The notes under the pieces: generated by a model
Databases searched by the model: none
What the model saw: the letters and a program-made list of their open reading frames with translations, nothing else
Told to the model about the DNA's origin: nothing
In this document: positions 1 through 6,883 of the stretch, piece after piece
Layout of the letters: every line of letters begins with the position of its first letter
Numbering within the stretch: the stretch's first letter is position 1
Origin: Methanomicrobium antiquum
GTDB lineage: Archaea > Halobacteriota > Methanomicrobia > Methanomicrobiales > Methanomicrobiaceae
DNA: 64,000 nt
Assembly (NCBI RefSeq): GCF_029633915.1
Contig: NZ_CP091092.1
Span: 2,170,001-2,234,000, forward strand
Direction of reading: 5' to 3'
Program-made: the position numbers and the translations under genes

Positions 1-346
1 CTTTTATGGTTGTAATGCTCACCTGGCTTTTTACAGGTGAATCCTGTATCATTTTGAAAAGCGAAACTCCCTTTGGAAGATATAACTCTGTAGTTTTATT
101 GCCTGTTCCACTGATATTCTTATATTTTGCTTCATCAAATCTCTCCGGCGTCTCATCAGGAGTTATTTCTATTGTTTTTTCATCTTTTATCTCCTGTTCT
201 TCTGTTTGTAATGGTGTAGGTAAAGGGGTTTTATTGTCTTCACCTGAGTTGCCTGTGCATCCGGCGGTAATTACTGCTCCAAGAATTAAAAGAAATACAA
301 TTGCAGAAGAAAAAAGGATTGATTTAAGGGCTTTATTTTTTATCAT
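1..346 (-). CDS. Secreted lipoprotein, C-terminus cut by window edge
   Basis: Reading leftward from an ATG at 346 gives 115 codons without a stop before the window ends. The product starts with a short positive stretch (MIKNKALK), a hydrophobic core and the lipobox-like ITAGC at about residues 26-30, then a Thr/Pro/Glu-rich linker. This is the layout of an archaeal lipid-anchored surface protein exposed outside the membrane. No domain is recognisable in the visible part. It lies 69 bp upstream of nothing obvious on its own strand; the next leftward genes to its right form an ABC exporter operon that may read into it. Function unknown. Confidence 0.6.
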   Translation of the reverse strand, partial: MIKNKALKSILFSSAIVFLLILGAVITAGCTGNSGEDNKTPLPTPLQTEEQEIKDEKTIEITPDETPERFDEAKYKNISGTGNKTTELYLPKGVSLFKMIQDSPVKSQVSITTIK

Positions 347-415
347 AACATTTTTTTGTCGGTTTAGTATATTTAACTTTACAATTGAAATTCAAATTTG
401 ATTGAGCTTTTTTAT

Positions 416-1165
416 CTAGATAGTTGTCTTTTTAAAAAGCCATGCTCCTGCAATTATTGTTGCCACTGAAAACATGCAAAGAACAATAAGACAGACAAAA
501 GGATCGATCTGTGATGCGCCTGAAAGTCCGAATCTTATTCCTTCAACCCCGTATGTTAAAGGATCAAACATAGTCAGCGTCTTAAAAACCGGCGGAAGGC
601 TTGATATTGGAAACATCGCACCTGAAAGTCCGAAGAGAGGGAATATTAAAAAACTCATTATAAGCTGAAATCCGTTCATATCCTCCATTCTTGACGCAAT
701 GGCAATACCAAGAGCTGTGAATGCAATTCCTATGAGGATCATAAAGCCTGCGGCGATTAAAATCCCCAAAATTCCCGGAAAGGACAGACCTATGAAAAGC
801 GAGATAAAAAGAATGATCCCCCCCTGAATGATTGCGGTTGTTGCACCGCCGAATGTCTGGCCAAGCATTATTTCAATTCTTGATACAGGTGCAACAAGGG
901 TTTCTTTTAGAAATCCAAACTGTTTATCCCATATTATTTGGATTCCGGCGAAAATTGATGTGAACAAAACACTCATTGATACAATTCCAGGAGCCAGAAA
1001 TTCGGTGTAGTTTTCACCTGCACCCGGTATTGTCACAACAGAATTAAGTCCGAATCCTAAAAATATCAGGAAAAAAACAGGCATTCCAAGACTTCCGACA
1101 ATCCGGCTTTTTGATCTTATATAACGCTTTATGCTTCTAAGCCATATTGTATAGATTACATCCAT
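416..1165 (-). CDS. ABC-2 type permease (daunorubicin-resistance/DrrB-like)
   Basis: 249 residues with about six hydrophobic membrane segments, in the usual size range of ABC-2 permeases. The stretch around residues 38-75 (PGAGENYTEFLAPGIVSMSV) is typical of the DrrB/NodJ export family: a periplasm-side loop followed by FLAPGI. It should form a homodimeric channel driven by the ATPase encoded 3 bp upstream (1169-2158), exporting a small hydrophobic compound or lipid. The third gene of the operon is a PadR repressor, which commonly controls such drug exporters. Substrate cannot be told from sequence. Confidence 0.85.
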   Translation of the reverse strand: MDVIYTIWLRSIKRYIRSKSRIVGSLGMPVFFLIFLGFGLNSVVTIPGAGENYTEFLAPGIVSMSVLFTSIFAGIQIIWDKQFGFLKETLVAPVSRIEIMLGQTFGGATTAIIQGGIILFISLFIGLSFPGILGILIAAGFMILIGIAFTALGIAIASRMEDMNGFQLIMSFLIFPLFGLSGAMFPISSLPPVFKTLTMFDPLTYGVEGIRFGLSGASQIDPFVCLIVLCMFSVATIIAGAWLFKKTTI

Positions 1166-1168
1166 TTT

Positions 1169-2158
1169 CTAGTGCCTCCCCGGTCTTTTATGCATTGTCA
1201 TTCTCATTCTGTCTTTGAAATCTGCCTCTTCATCGCGAATTCTTCTTCCTGTATAGTGAAGAAAAACATCCTCAAGAGTGGGCCTGTGCATAGAAACTGA
1301 GGTTATTGTTACTTTTAGTTTTGTTAGTTGTGAGATTATTTCTGTTAAATGCTCTTCGGCATTTGAAAGAGTAATTGTAAAAAAACCGTTGGAAAACTCC
1401 TGTTTATCTGACCACCAAAATCTGTTTGAAGATAATTTTTCCCTGTAGTCAGGCGATTTTATGGTAATTATATCTCCGCCGATTTTACTTTTGAGGTTCT
1501 CAGGAGTATCCATTGCTACAATTTTTCCTTTATCGATTATTCCTATTCTGTCGCAGAGCCTGTCTGCCTCTTCCATGTAATGTGTTGTGATGATAATGGA
1601 AATTTTGTAGTCCTGGTTTAATTTTTCAATATATTCCCAGAGGTAGTTTCTTGTCTGGGGATCGAGGCCGAGTGTCGGTTCATCTAAAAAAAGCACTTTT
1701 GGCCTGTGCAAAAGTCCTCTTGCAATCTCAAGCCGGCGTCTCATTCCGCCGGAAAATGTCTTTACAAGATCATCTTTTCGTTCGAAAAGCCCGACCAGCT
1801 TTAAAAGTTCCTCTGTTCTTTCATTGCGGGTTTCTTTATCAATTCTGTAAAGCCTTCCGTGAAAGTCCATGTTTTCCCATGCAGTAAGTTCCTCATCAAG
1901 ACTCTGGTCCTGAAAGACAATTCCAATTGATTTTCTAACACCGTCTTGTGATTTTAAGATGTCATGTCCGAAAATCAAAGCCTTTCCTGATGTAGGGTTT
2001 TTCATTGTTGCAAGCATAGAAATTGTTGTTGTTTTTCCGGCGCCGTTTGGGCCTAAAAGTCCGAAAATTTCTCCTTTTTCTATATCAAATGAGATGGAGT
2101 CAACCGCTTTTAAATCCCCGAACTTTTTTGTTAAGTTTTTGACTGTGACAGCTTTCAT
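1169..2158 (-). CDS. ABC transporter ATP-binding protein (DrrA-like)
   Basis: 329 residues. Walker A GPNGAGKT at about residue 37, ABC signature FSGGMRRRLEIARG near 135-150, Walker B VLFLDEPTLGLDP just after, and the switch His in IIIITTHYMEEADRLCDRI. The C-terminal ~100 residues after the nucleotide-binding domain, including HRPTLEDVFLHYTGRRIRDEE, are the hallmark of the DrrA subfamily. It energises the permease encoded directly downstream (3 bp gap). Its ATG overlaps the stop of the PadR gene (ATGA), so the three genes are translationally coupled. Role: ATP-driven export, substrate unknown. Confidence 0.9.
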   Translation of the reverse strand: MKAVTVKNLTKKFGDLKAVDSISFDIEKGEIFGLLGPNGAGKTTTISMLATMKNPTSGKALIFGHDILKSQDGVRKSIGIVFQDQSLDEELTAWENMDFHGRLYRIDKETRNERTEELLKLVGLFERKDDLVKTFSGGMRRRLEIARGLLHRPKVLFLDEPTLGLDPQTRNYLWEYIEKLNQDYKISIIITTHYMEEADRLCDRIGIIDKGKIVAMDTPENLKSKIGGDIITIKSPDYREKLSSNRFWWSDKQEFSNGFFTITLSNAEEHLTEIISQLTKLKVTITSVSMHRPTLEDVFLHYTGRRIRDEEADFKDRMRMTMHKRPGRH

Positions 2159-2700
2159 TTATCCAAAATCCCCCTTAATTTTTCTAAGTATTCATCTGTA
2201 AGATTAAGAGCTTCAGCTTTTTTTTCAGGCGGAATTTTTTCAAGTGTAAATATTATTTCATGTATTTTATCCGTCTTTATGCCTGAATTTTCATGGAATA
2301 TTTCAAAAAATATTTTTCTGAATACCTGCATCTTTTCTTCAGCGCTTTTTCTGTGTTCTATTGCGCTTTTTAAAAATTCTCTTCCTTCATCTGTTATTTC
2401 ATAGATATTTTTTGAACGCTCTGCCGTTTTTAATAATTTTATCAACTTTTCTTCTTCCATTTTTTTAAGAGCAGGATAAAGTGTACCCTTGCTTGGAATC
2501 CATACCTCTTCTGTTTTATCAGAGATTTCTTTTATGAGATCATATCCTGACTTAGGCCCTTTTAGTAGTGAATGCAGTATATATATTCTTAAGAAACCAC
2601 CGCGTCTTTCATGCCTTTCATATCTTTTGTGCACATCTCCTCTGCCTTCCTGCATTATATGCCTGTGAAACCAGGGAAATTCATCTTTGTCATTTTTCAT
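2155..2700 (-). CDS. PadR-family winged-helix transcriptional regulator
   Basis: 181 residues. After a charged N-terminal tail (about 35 residues with several His and Arg) comes a PadR winged helix: FLRIYILHSLLKGPKSGYDL ... WIPSKGTLYPALKKMEEEKLI, with the diagnostic GTLYPALKKMEEEGLI-type wing. The C-terminal half is a helical dimerisation region. It is first in an operon with the ABC exporter (4 bp overlap) and probably represses it until a ligand binds. The upstream region has a perfect palindrome just downstream of a TATA box, a good autoregulatory operator candidate. Confidence 0.88.
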   Translation of the reverse strand: MKNDKDEFPWFHRHIMQEGRGDVHKRYERHERRGGFLRIYILHSLLKGPKSGYDLIKEISDKTEEVWIPSKGTLYPALKKMEEEKLIKLLKTAERSKNIYEITDEGREFLKSAIEHRKSAEEKMQVFRKIFFEIFHENSGIKTDKIHEIIFTLEKIPPEKKAEALNLTDEYLEKLRGILDK

Positions 2701-2772
2701 CTGGACAATCTCCTTTTTTGATCTTTTTTGAAGCTCTTTTTGGTTCTTCTCTTATGTGTACTTTAACGCACA

Positions 2773-2872
2773 GTGCGCAATAGTACTATTAAAAGAAGTT
2801 TTATATAAATATTTGTTAAATTTGGTAAAATACTTCATGAAATGAATATTTCGTGCAATAGTATCAGTTAAA
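2773..2872 (-). promoter_or_regulatory. Promoter of the PadR-ABC operon with two operator-like sites
   Basis: On the minus strand an archaeal TATA box (ATTTATATAA) lies at about 2801-2811. The perfect 12 bp palindrome AATAGTACTATT at 2779-2790 sits where transcription would start. A second, imperfect copy of the same element (GTGCAATAGTATCAGTTAAA) is at 2853-2872, upstream of the TATA box. Both copies begin GTGC(GC)AATAGTA. The pair fits binding of the PadR dimer; binding itself is inferred. Confidence 0.55.
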
Positions 2873-3038
2873 AAAATTCAAAAAAAATACTAAAAAAAGT
2901 CAGGAAAATCAAATTAGTCAGAATAGGAGATAATAATCAAAATCCGATTTAATAACCAGAATAGGAGTTAATAATCAAATAAAACTCAAAAAATATGTTA
3001 TTTATAATCAGGACAGTTACATAATTAGAGCAATAGCA

Positions 3039-3177
3039 AAAGAAGGGAAAAATGATTATGAAAGTCCCTTCTTTTATTGGTAATTTCTGGTGTTTTGGGA
3101 CAATTTCATTTTTTTGTCCTCACTTTTATTTTTAAGTGGTCCTATAAACATTTTCTGTGACAAAACTCGTTACGTTT
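3039..3177 (-). repeat. Degenerate third copy of the secreted-protein leader/promoter region
   Basis: This stretch matches in order the divergent regions at 5527-5676 and 9957-10106. It has an AAAGAAGGG / CCCTTCTTT inverted repeat (3039-3047, 3066-3074), a variant of the following text, a TATA-like TGTTTATA on the minus strand (3143-3150) and the box CAAAACTCGTTACG (3161-3174). No secreted-protein gene follows it on the left, so it looks like an orphan leader left after deletion. Otherwise the 2873-3595 gap has only the MITE at 3201-3445 and AT-rich sequence. Confidence 0.5.
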
Positions 3178-3200
3178 CGGAATATAATTTTATGATACTG

Positions 3201-3445
3201 CCTAAGTTTGCCACCTCACTCAAATTCATTGTATTGTACAAGAATTAAATTTGACAGTTCCAGGAATTTTAGAAAAAGTTACAAAAAAAGCATCATTCCG
3301 GGCTTAAATTCTAAATGACTTTGGCATTATAAAAATAAAATTGATGTTTTGCATGCAAATATGTCCCAACTGTCAAATTCAATAACGATTATTTTTGATA
3401 TTTTTGGGAATAATGCACTTTGAAAGACCAACTGGCAAAGTCAGG
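3201..3445. mobile_element. MITE-like non-autonomous element related to the IS1634-family element
   Basis: 245 bp bounded by inverted ends CCTAAGTTTGCCA (left) and CCTGACTTTGCCAG (right, reverse complement). These match the ends of the intact IS at 20339-21999 (CCTAAGTTTGCCA / CCTAACTTTGCCAG). It is flanked by a perfect 6 bp direct repeat ATACTG (3195-3200 and 3446-3451), the same duplication length as the IS. It has no ORF. A subterminal inverted pair, AATTTGACAGTT near 3266 and AACTGTCAAATT near 3369, also echoes the IS right end (CCAACTGTCAAATTC at ~21898). Confidence 0.75.
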
Positions 3446-3595
3446 ATACTGGCTTTCAAAGTGATTAATTAAATGATTGATAATGCGTTTTCTTCGGTAG
3501 AAGTTTAAATCCTGCCGGTTTACTTAATTTAATCAGATTATGAATAATATTTTTTTAATTAGAAAAAAAATAAATATCCTGTATTCTTATCAGAA

Positions 3596-4057
3596 CTAAT
3601 TTTTAAAGCCGTCAATGACGTAATTATGATCTTTGTATCTGAAAGTGACTCCATAAAATTTCTCAAAAAAAATCTCTTTTTCTTTCTCATCTGTAAGAGC
3701 CTTTGTCGTTCGATATTTTGGTTTGAGAATTTCTTTGATGAACGGGTAATCCTCAAAAGTTTTATCTGTAACATTAATTTCTTTATATCCCTCGCTGACA
3801 AGCTCTTCAATTGTACTGTTTGAAGGATACATCCATACAGTGCTCTCACTTACATTTATCAGCACCATGTGAAACCCATGGAATGCAGGGGTAGATTCTG
3901 TAGTTTGTATCACAGCTGCTGTTTTTTCAGGACTGGGTGTATTGATAATCTCACTTTCAGAGTCATTACTGCTGTTTAAGTCAGAAATTAGCATAAAAGC
4001 AGCTGCAATTATTATAAATGCCGCAATTATGGCAGGTATTAGTTGATTTCTTTTCAT
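3596..4057 (-). CDS. Small membrane-anchored extracytoplasmic protein, partner of the protease gene
   Basis: 153 residues. The N-terminus has Lys-Arg then one hydrophobic helix (residues 7-25) acting as an uncleaved anchor or signal, a Ser/Thr/Glu linker, then a compact alpha/beta domain of about 90 residues ending YKDHNYVIDGFKN. No family recognised. It starts 31 bp downstream of the secreted metalloprotease stop, so the two are co-transcribed. A secreted enzyme followed by a membrane-bound outward-facing partner suggests an inhibitor, processing factor or receptor, but that is only inference from position. Confidence 0.65.
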   Translation of the reverse strand: MKRNQLIPAIIAAFIIIAAAFMLISDLNSSNDSESEIINTPSPEKTAAVIQTTESTPAFHGFHMVLINVSESTVWMYPSNSTIEELVSEGYKEINVTDKTFEDYPFIKEILKPKYRTTKALTDEKEKEIFFEKFYGVTFRYKDHNYVIDGFKN

Positions 4058-4088
4058 AATATCACCAAAAAAATTGAATTTAATTTAT

Positions 4089-5423
4089 TCAGGCATATGA
4101 TGCCACAACATTTCTGGTATTATATATTCTCAGCGCATTGTTATGGTAATAATTTCCATTGTAATCATTTGATGAATATTCATAACTTGTACTTCTTAAT
4201 ATTGGCGCCCATACAACTGACTGTGTTGTTGATCCCCAGTTCCACTGGTATGCCCTGTTATAATTTTCCTGATTTGGACCCTGCATTCCATCCTGATGAT
4301 CAGCATCAAAAAGGTGCCCTATTTCGTGCAGAGTTGTTACAGTCCTGTCATGAATAATTGCATCATATGGAGAAGGATCATCAGCCATCTGTACCCATGC
4401 GTACCTCCTATCTTTTAGAGTATCTGCATCATATCCCCACGTTGCACCTACACCGGAACCTGGATCAGTACAGTCATACCCCCCCAGATAAATAGCAATG
4501 TCTGCAGATTTTGAGTTCAGATAACTAACCGGAACATGATTAATAAATGTACCTAATGGATCTTGTATGAGATTCTGGGCATCGGCAGCAAGTTCACTTG
4601 CTTTGGATGTATCATATGTGGCAATCAGATGTACATTAATATCTGATCTTCCCAACTGCTGGTTTGCCTGAAAGATAATTTCTTCAGCTGTATTCTGCCA
4701 GTCAGGTTCGTCATAGATCCATTTTGCATCTGTCATAACAAGCACTCTCACATAAGTCTTGCTTTTTGATGCTTTTTGCTCTTCCTCTATTTTAGCCTCT
4801 TCGCTTCTAATTTTCAACTCCTCATCAGACATTATAGAATGTGCAAGATAATCTTCAATGCCGTAGAGATATTCTCCTTCGACTCTAAGATCACTAACCC
4901 TGTATTCAATCTCGTACCTGTTTCCTAATAGATCTTTATCAGAAAGACTCTCAATGCAGTATTCCTCTCCGTTTAATATAATACTTGCAATTAATCCACA
5001 ATCACTAATTGTCATTACAATTTTACTATTGTCAACATTTTTGAGGTGGCCGGAGTATGGAAGTGTTTTTGAATTTCCCCCTTTTTCTTCAACAATATAC
5101 TCCTCTAATATCATTGTGTACTTTTTGCCGTCAATAATAACCGGCAATTCACTTTTTTTTGAAAGTTCATCTCTAAATCCCAAAATGTCAAATGATACCA
5201 GACTATATCTTCCTGCCTTTTGCTGAAATTGCTGTAATTGTAAATCCTGTTTAATCTGACCGGCATCTGCTTTTTTTGTAAATCCTTCAAAACAAACCAA
5301 CGGAGTTGATAAATTTTCTTTTTCAGTCTCTTCTACAGCACTAACCGCCGGAACAAAAATTGCTCCGAGAAGTGCCATGACCATAAGCAGGCTCAAAGCC
5401 CGCATGCCTTTTTTCAGTTTCAT
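4089..5423 (-). CDS. Secreted metzincin-type zinc metalloprotease
   Basis: 444 residues. Sec signal peptide MRALSLLMVMALLGA...PAVSA, then a ~190-residue N-terminal region that resembles a propeptide, then a catalytic domain starting around YVRVLVMTDAKW. The zinc site is TTLHEIGHLFDADHQDG (about residues 365-381), which fits HExxHxxxxxH with Asp replacing the usual Gly at position 8; a Met (DGMQGPN) follows but its role as Met-turn is unproven. This resembles M12/reprolysin-like and M72 peptidases. Ribosome site GAGGAG 6 bases before ATG. Shares its signal peptide and leader DNA with the genes at 6884 and 8993. Acts outside the cell. Confidence 0.85.
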   Translation of the reverse strand: MKLKKGMRALSLLMVMALLGAIFVPAVSAVEETEKENLSTPLVCFEGFTKKADAGQIKQDLQLQQFQQKAGRYSLVSFDILGFRDELSKKSELPVIIDGKKYTMILEEYIVEEKGGNSKTLPYSGHLKNVDNSKIVMTISDCGLIASIILNGEEYCIESLSDKDLLGNRYEIEYRVSDLRVEGEYLYGIEDYLAHSIMSDEELKIRSEEAKIEEEQKASKSKTYVRVLVMTDAKWIYDEPDWQNTAEEIIFQANQQLGRSDINVHLIATYDTSKASELAADAQNLIQDPLGTFINHVPVSYLNSKSADIAIYLGGYDCTDPGSGVGATWGYDADTLKDRRYAWVQMADDPSPYDAIIHDRTVTTLHEIGHLFDADHQDGMQGPNQENYNRAYQWNWGSTTQSVVWAPILRSTSYEYSSNDYNGNYYHNNALRIYNTRNVVASYA

Positions 5424-5526
5424 TGTTTCTCCTCACTTTGCTTTAAAACCGGCATGCAAACCTTAATCTGCGATAATGCTGACATAGGAGATACCGGTTG
5501 TATCGCCGGTGAATGATTCAAAAGGA

Positions 5527-5565
5527 AAAGAAGGGGAATAGACTTGTCAAATCAGTCCCTTCTTT
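5527..5565 (-). promoter_or_regulatory. Leader hairpin of the protease gene
   Basis: Inverted repeat AAAGAAGGG (5527-5535) and CCCTTCTTT (5557-5565) with a 21-base loop. It lies in the presumed ~195-base untranslated leader, between the TATA box at ~5641-5648 (minus strand) and the ATG at 5423. The same hairpin recurs at 9957-9995 and 3039-3074. It could be an RNA control element or a processing site; function not visible. Confidence 0.45.
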
Positions 5566-5640
5566 CTCCTGAAATTTCACTGGATTCTTTTTTTGGACAA
5601 AACTCCCCTGAGCTGTCCACATTGATGTTTTTGTAATGAG

Positions 5641-5676
5641 AATATAAACTAATTCTGTGTCAAAACTCGTCACGTT
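5641..5676 (-). promoter_or_regulatory. TATA box plus TGACGAGTTTTG box for the leftward protease gene
   Basis: Read leftward: AACGTGACGAGTTTTG (5676-5661), 12 bases, then TTTATATT (5648-5641), a good archaeal TATA box. The box sits where an activator or the BRE contact would lie. The identical arrangement occurs at 10071-10106, and a variant at 3143-3174. The core TGACGAGTTTTG is also half of the palindrome before the rightward gene at 5979, so both directions may answer to one regulator. Confidence 0.5.
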
Positions 5677-5772
5677 GTTAGAAGATCGAACTTCCTTAAT
5701 ATATGGGTTAATTAAAAAAGGAATGGAAGATTATATCGTTGGTTTCAGTGAATTTCTGATGCTTTTTAGTAA

Positions 5773-5832
5773 TATTTATAATCTGTAAAGAATCCGGGGA
5801 GAATGACTGTGATACCATGATCCCCGGATTCT
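5773..5832 (+). promoter_or_regulatory. TATA box and perfect inverted repeat before the 21-codon small ORF
   Basis: A TATA-like ATTTATAAT is at 5774-5782. Right after it is AGAATCCGGGGA (5789-5800), whose exact reverse complement TCCCCGGATTCT lies at 5821-5832. The second arm overlaps codons 2-5 of the small ORF, and the loop holds its ribosome site GTGAT and ATG. The same 12 bp arms recur in the second copy (10222-10233 and 10254-10265 approximately). Either an operator or, if transcription starts upstream, an RNA hairpin hiding the start codon. Confidence 0.4.
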
Positions 5833-5882
5833 GCGGTATTTTCTCGAACAACCGCCTTCTTATGTTTAATGTCTGGTTATAA
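5817..5882 (+). CDS. Conserved 21-residue small protein or leader peptide, copy 1
   Basis: ATG at 5817, stop TAA at 5880-5882. The product begins MIPGFCGIFSNN and ends LLMFNVWL. A GTGAT ribosome site lies 5 bases upstream, inside the 14-base string CTGTGATACCATGA, which is also found exactly at the start of the gene at 5979. The second copy at 10250-10315 encodes the identical peptide, with one synonymous change (TCG to TCA). It precedes a palindromic operator and the secreted-protein gene, so a regulatory leader or a short secreted/signal peptide are both possible. Confidence 0.45.
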   Translation: MIPGFCGIFSNNRLLMFNVWL

Positions 5883-5895
5883 ATTTTTTCTATAT

Positions 5896-5940
5896 CAAAA
5901 CTCGTCAGGTAAAAAACGTGACGAGTTTTGTCATATAAAA
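5896..5940 (+). promoter_or_regulatory. Palindromic box and TATA box before the gene at 5979
   Basis: CAAAACTCGTCA (5896-5907) and its exact reverse complement TGACGAGTTTTG (5919-5930), spaced 11 bases, sit directly upstream of CATATAAAAAG (5932-5942), a TATA box about 40 bases before the ATG. Position immediately upstream of TATA/BRE suggests an activator site. In the second copy (10329-10363) the palindrome is intact but the TATA has become CATAGAAAAAG. Confidence 0.55.
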
Positions 5941-5978
5941 AGTATTAATGATTAATCTGAATTCTTATCTGTGATACC

Positions 5979-6146
5979 ATGAAGTATTACTGGTTAGTAT
6001 TATTATTTATTATCGGGGCGGCACTGACCGTTCCGGCAGTTTCTGCTAAGATAATTGAAGAAAAAGACGGGTATATCGTAACATCTGTGGATAATGCCTT
6101 TAATTTGTCTGACATTTTCATATTTCTCAGAGTCTATCTGAAATAA
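5979..6146 (+). pseudogene. Truncated small secreted protein gene (copy 1)
   Basis: ATG 5979 with GTGAT ribosome site. Signal peptide (MKYYWLVLLFIIGAAL...PAVSA) then KIIEEKDGYIVTSVDNAFNLSDIF, which matches the N-terminus of the gene split by the IS at 10438. After DIF the frame runs into foreign sequence and stops after 7 residues, because at ~6118 the DNA joins a fragment of a different gene on the other strand. The ~115-residue mature domain seen in copy 2 is lost, so this is a deletion remnant. Confidence 0.7.
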
Positions 6147-6276
6147 CATCTGACTTAGTCAAAGAAAGAGTTCTATTTCCAATTTTGACTAATTCCTCAC
6201 ATCCAGTTGTACAATTTGATGAACATTTCATACTTTCATCCTCAGCACTAACCGCCGGAACTAACATCGCTCCGAG
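6118..6276 (-). pseudogene. Fragment of the CHYE-type secreted protein gene
   Basis: Leftward frame reads LGAMLVPAVSAEDESMKCS ... CEELVKIGNRTLSLTKSD, closely matching the signal-peptide end and first ~45 mature residues of the 6884-7765 gene. The true start and first part of the signal peptide are missing on the right and the mature domain is missing on the left, where it abuts the truncated gene at 5979. A third, dead member of the family and evidence for recombination within the island. Confidence 0.65.
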
Positions 6277-6295
6277 TTGTACCTTTCTAAATATT

Positions 6296-6844
6296 TTATA
6301 AGAAATTTGGTATTGATTCAAGAATTGTAATATCACCAGTTATACTGTATAAAAATACAGGAATTAAATTCATCTCAGCTAATATAAAGATCAATATTCC
6401 ACATGAAAGAGAGATTGCTGATACAATGCGATCATGTTTTAGATAATAACTACCAAATCCAATTAAAGAAAGCCCAAATCCTCCTACAATAAATTTAATC
6501 ATATATATTGGATAAATTAGGAGTGATAATGAACCTAATAAAGCTGAATCAATAAAGGGATACAAAATTGCATAAATCAGGAAAGGGACAATTAAACTTA
6601 GCATTGTATCATTCTCATCTTTAAAATAAATATAGGTCATAAAAACCGGAATTATATAATTTAAAACAATTATAGCCAGGAGTATTAATCTTAATGGCAA
6701 TATTTTTTCAAGTTGGAATGAAAAAAATTCTATTATAATACGCACAATTAACAATGAAAATAGAACTAATACACTGTATATAAACAGATTATGGCTCAAT
6801 CTGCCAGAAACGGATTTGATATTCTCAATTATTTTATTTTTCAT
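6296..6844 (-). CDS. 5-TM membrane protein, partner of the upstream secreted protein
   Basis: 182 residues, almost all hydrophobic: about five membrane helices, with a conserved loop motif GGFGLSLIGFGSYYLKHDR followed by a last helix pair. Clearly homologous by eye to 8495-8977 (GIGLSFIGMGSSFYKEN at the same place, and PVFMTYIYFKDENDT vs PVMVTIICNKDTIHT). It starts 39 bp after the stop of the secreted protein at 6884, so they form one operon. No known family recognised. The constant pairing hints at export, immunity or anchoring for the secreted partner; this is inference. Confidence 0.7.
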   Translation of the reverse strand: MKNKIIENIKSVSGRLSHNLFIYSVLVLFSLLIVRIIIEFFSFQLEKILPLRLILLAIIVLNYIIPVFMTYIYFKDENDTMLSLIVPFLIYAILYPFIDSALLGSLSLLIYPIYMIKFIVGGFGLSLIGFGSYYLKHDRIVSAISLSCGILIFILAEMNLIPVFLYSITGDITILESIPNFL

Positions 6845-6883
6845 ATTTCTGTCTCCAAAAAAAGGAATTGAGATAGATAAAGA

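Noticed and set aside
6-401. Rightward 131-residue ORF
   Set aside because: It is antisense to a convincing lipoprotein gene (1-346, minus) with signal peptide and lipobox; the plus frame has no ribosome site.
3559-3849. Leftward 96-residue ORF
   Set aside because: Shadow frame of the 3596-4057 gene, with basic low-complexity translation.
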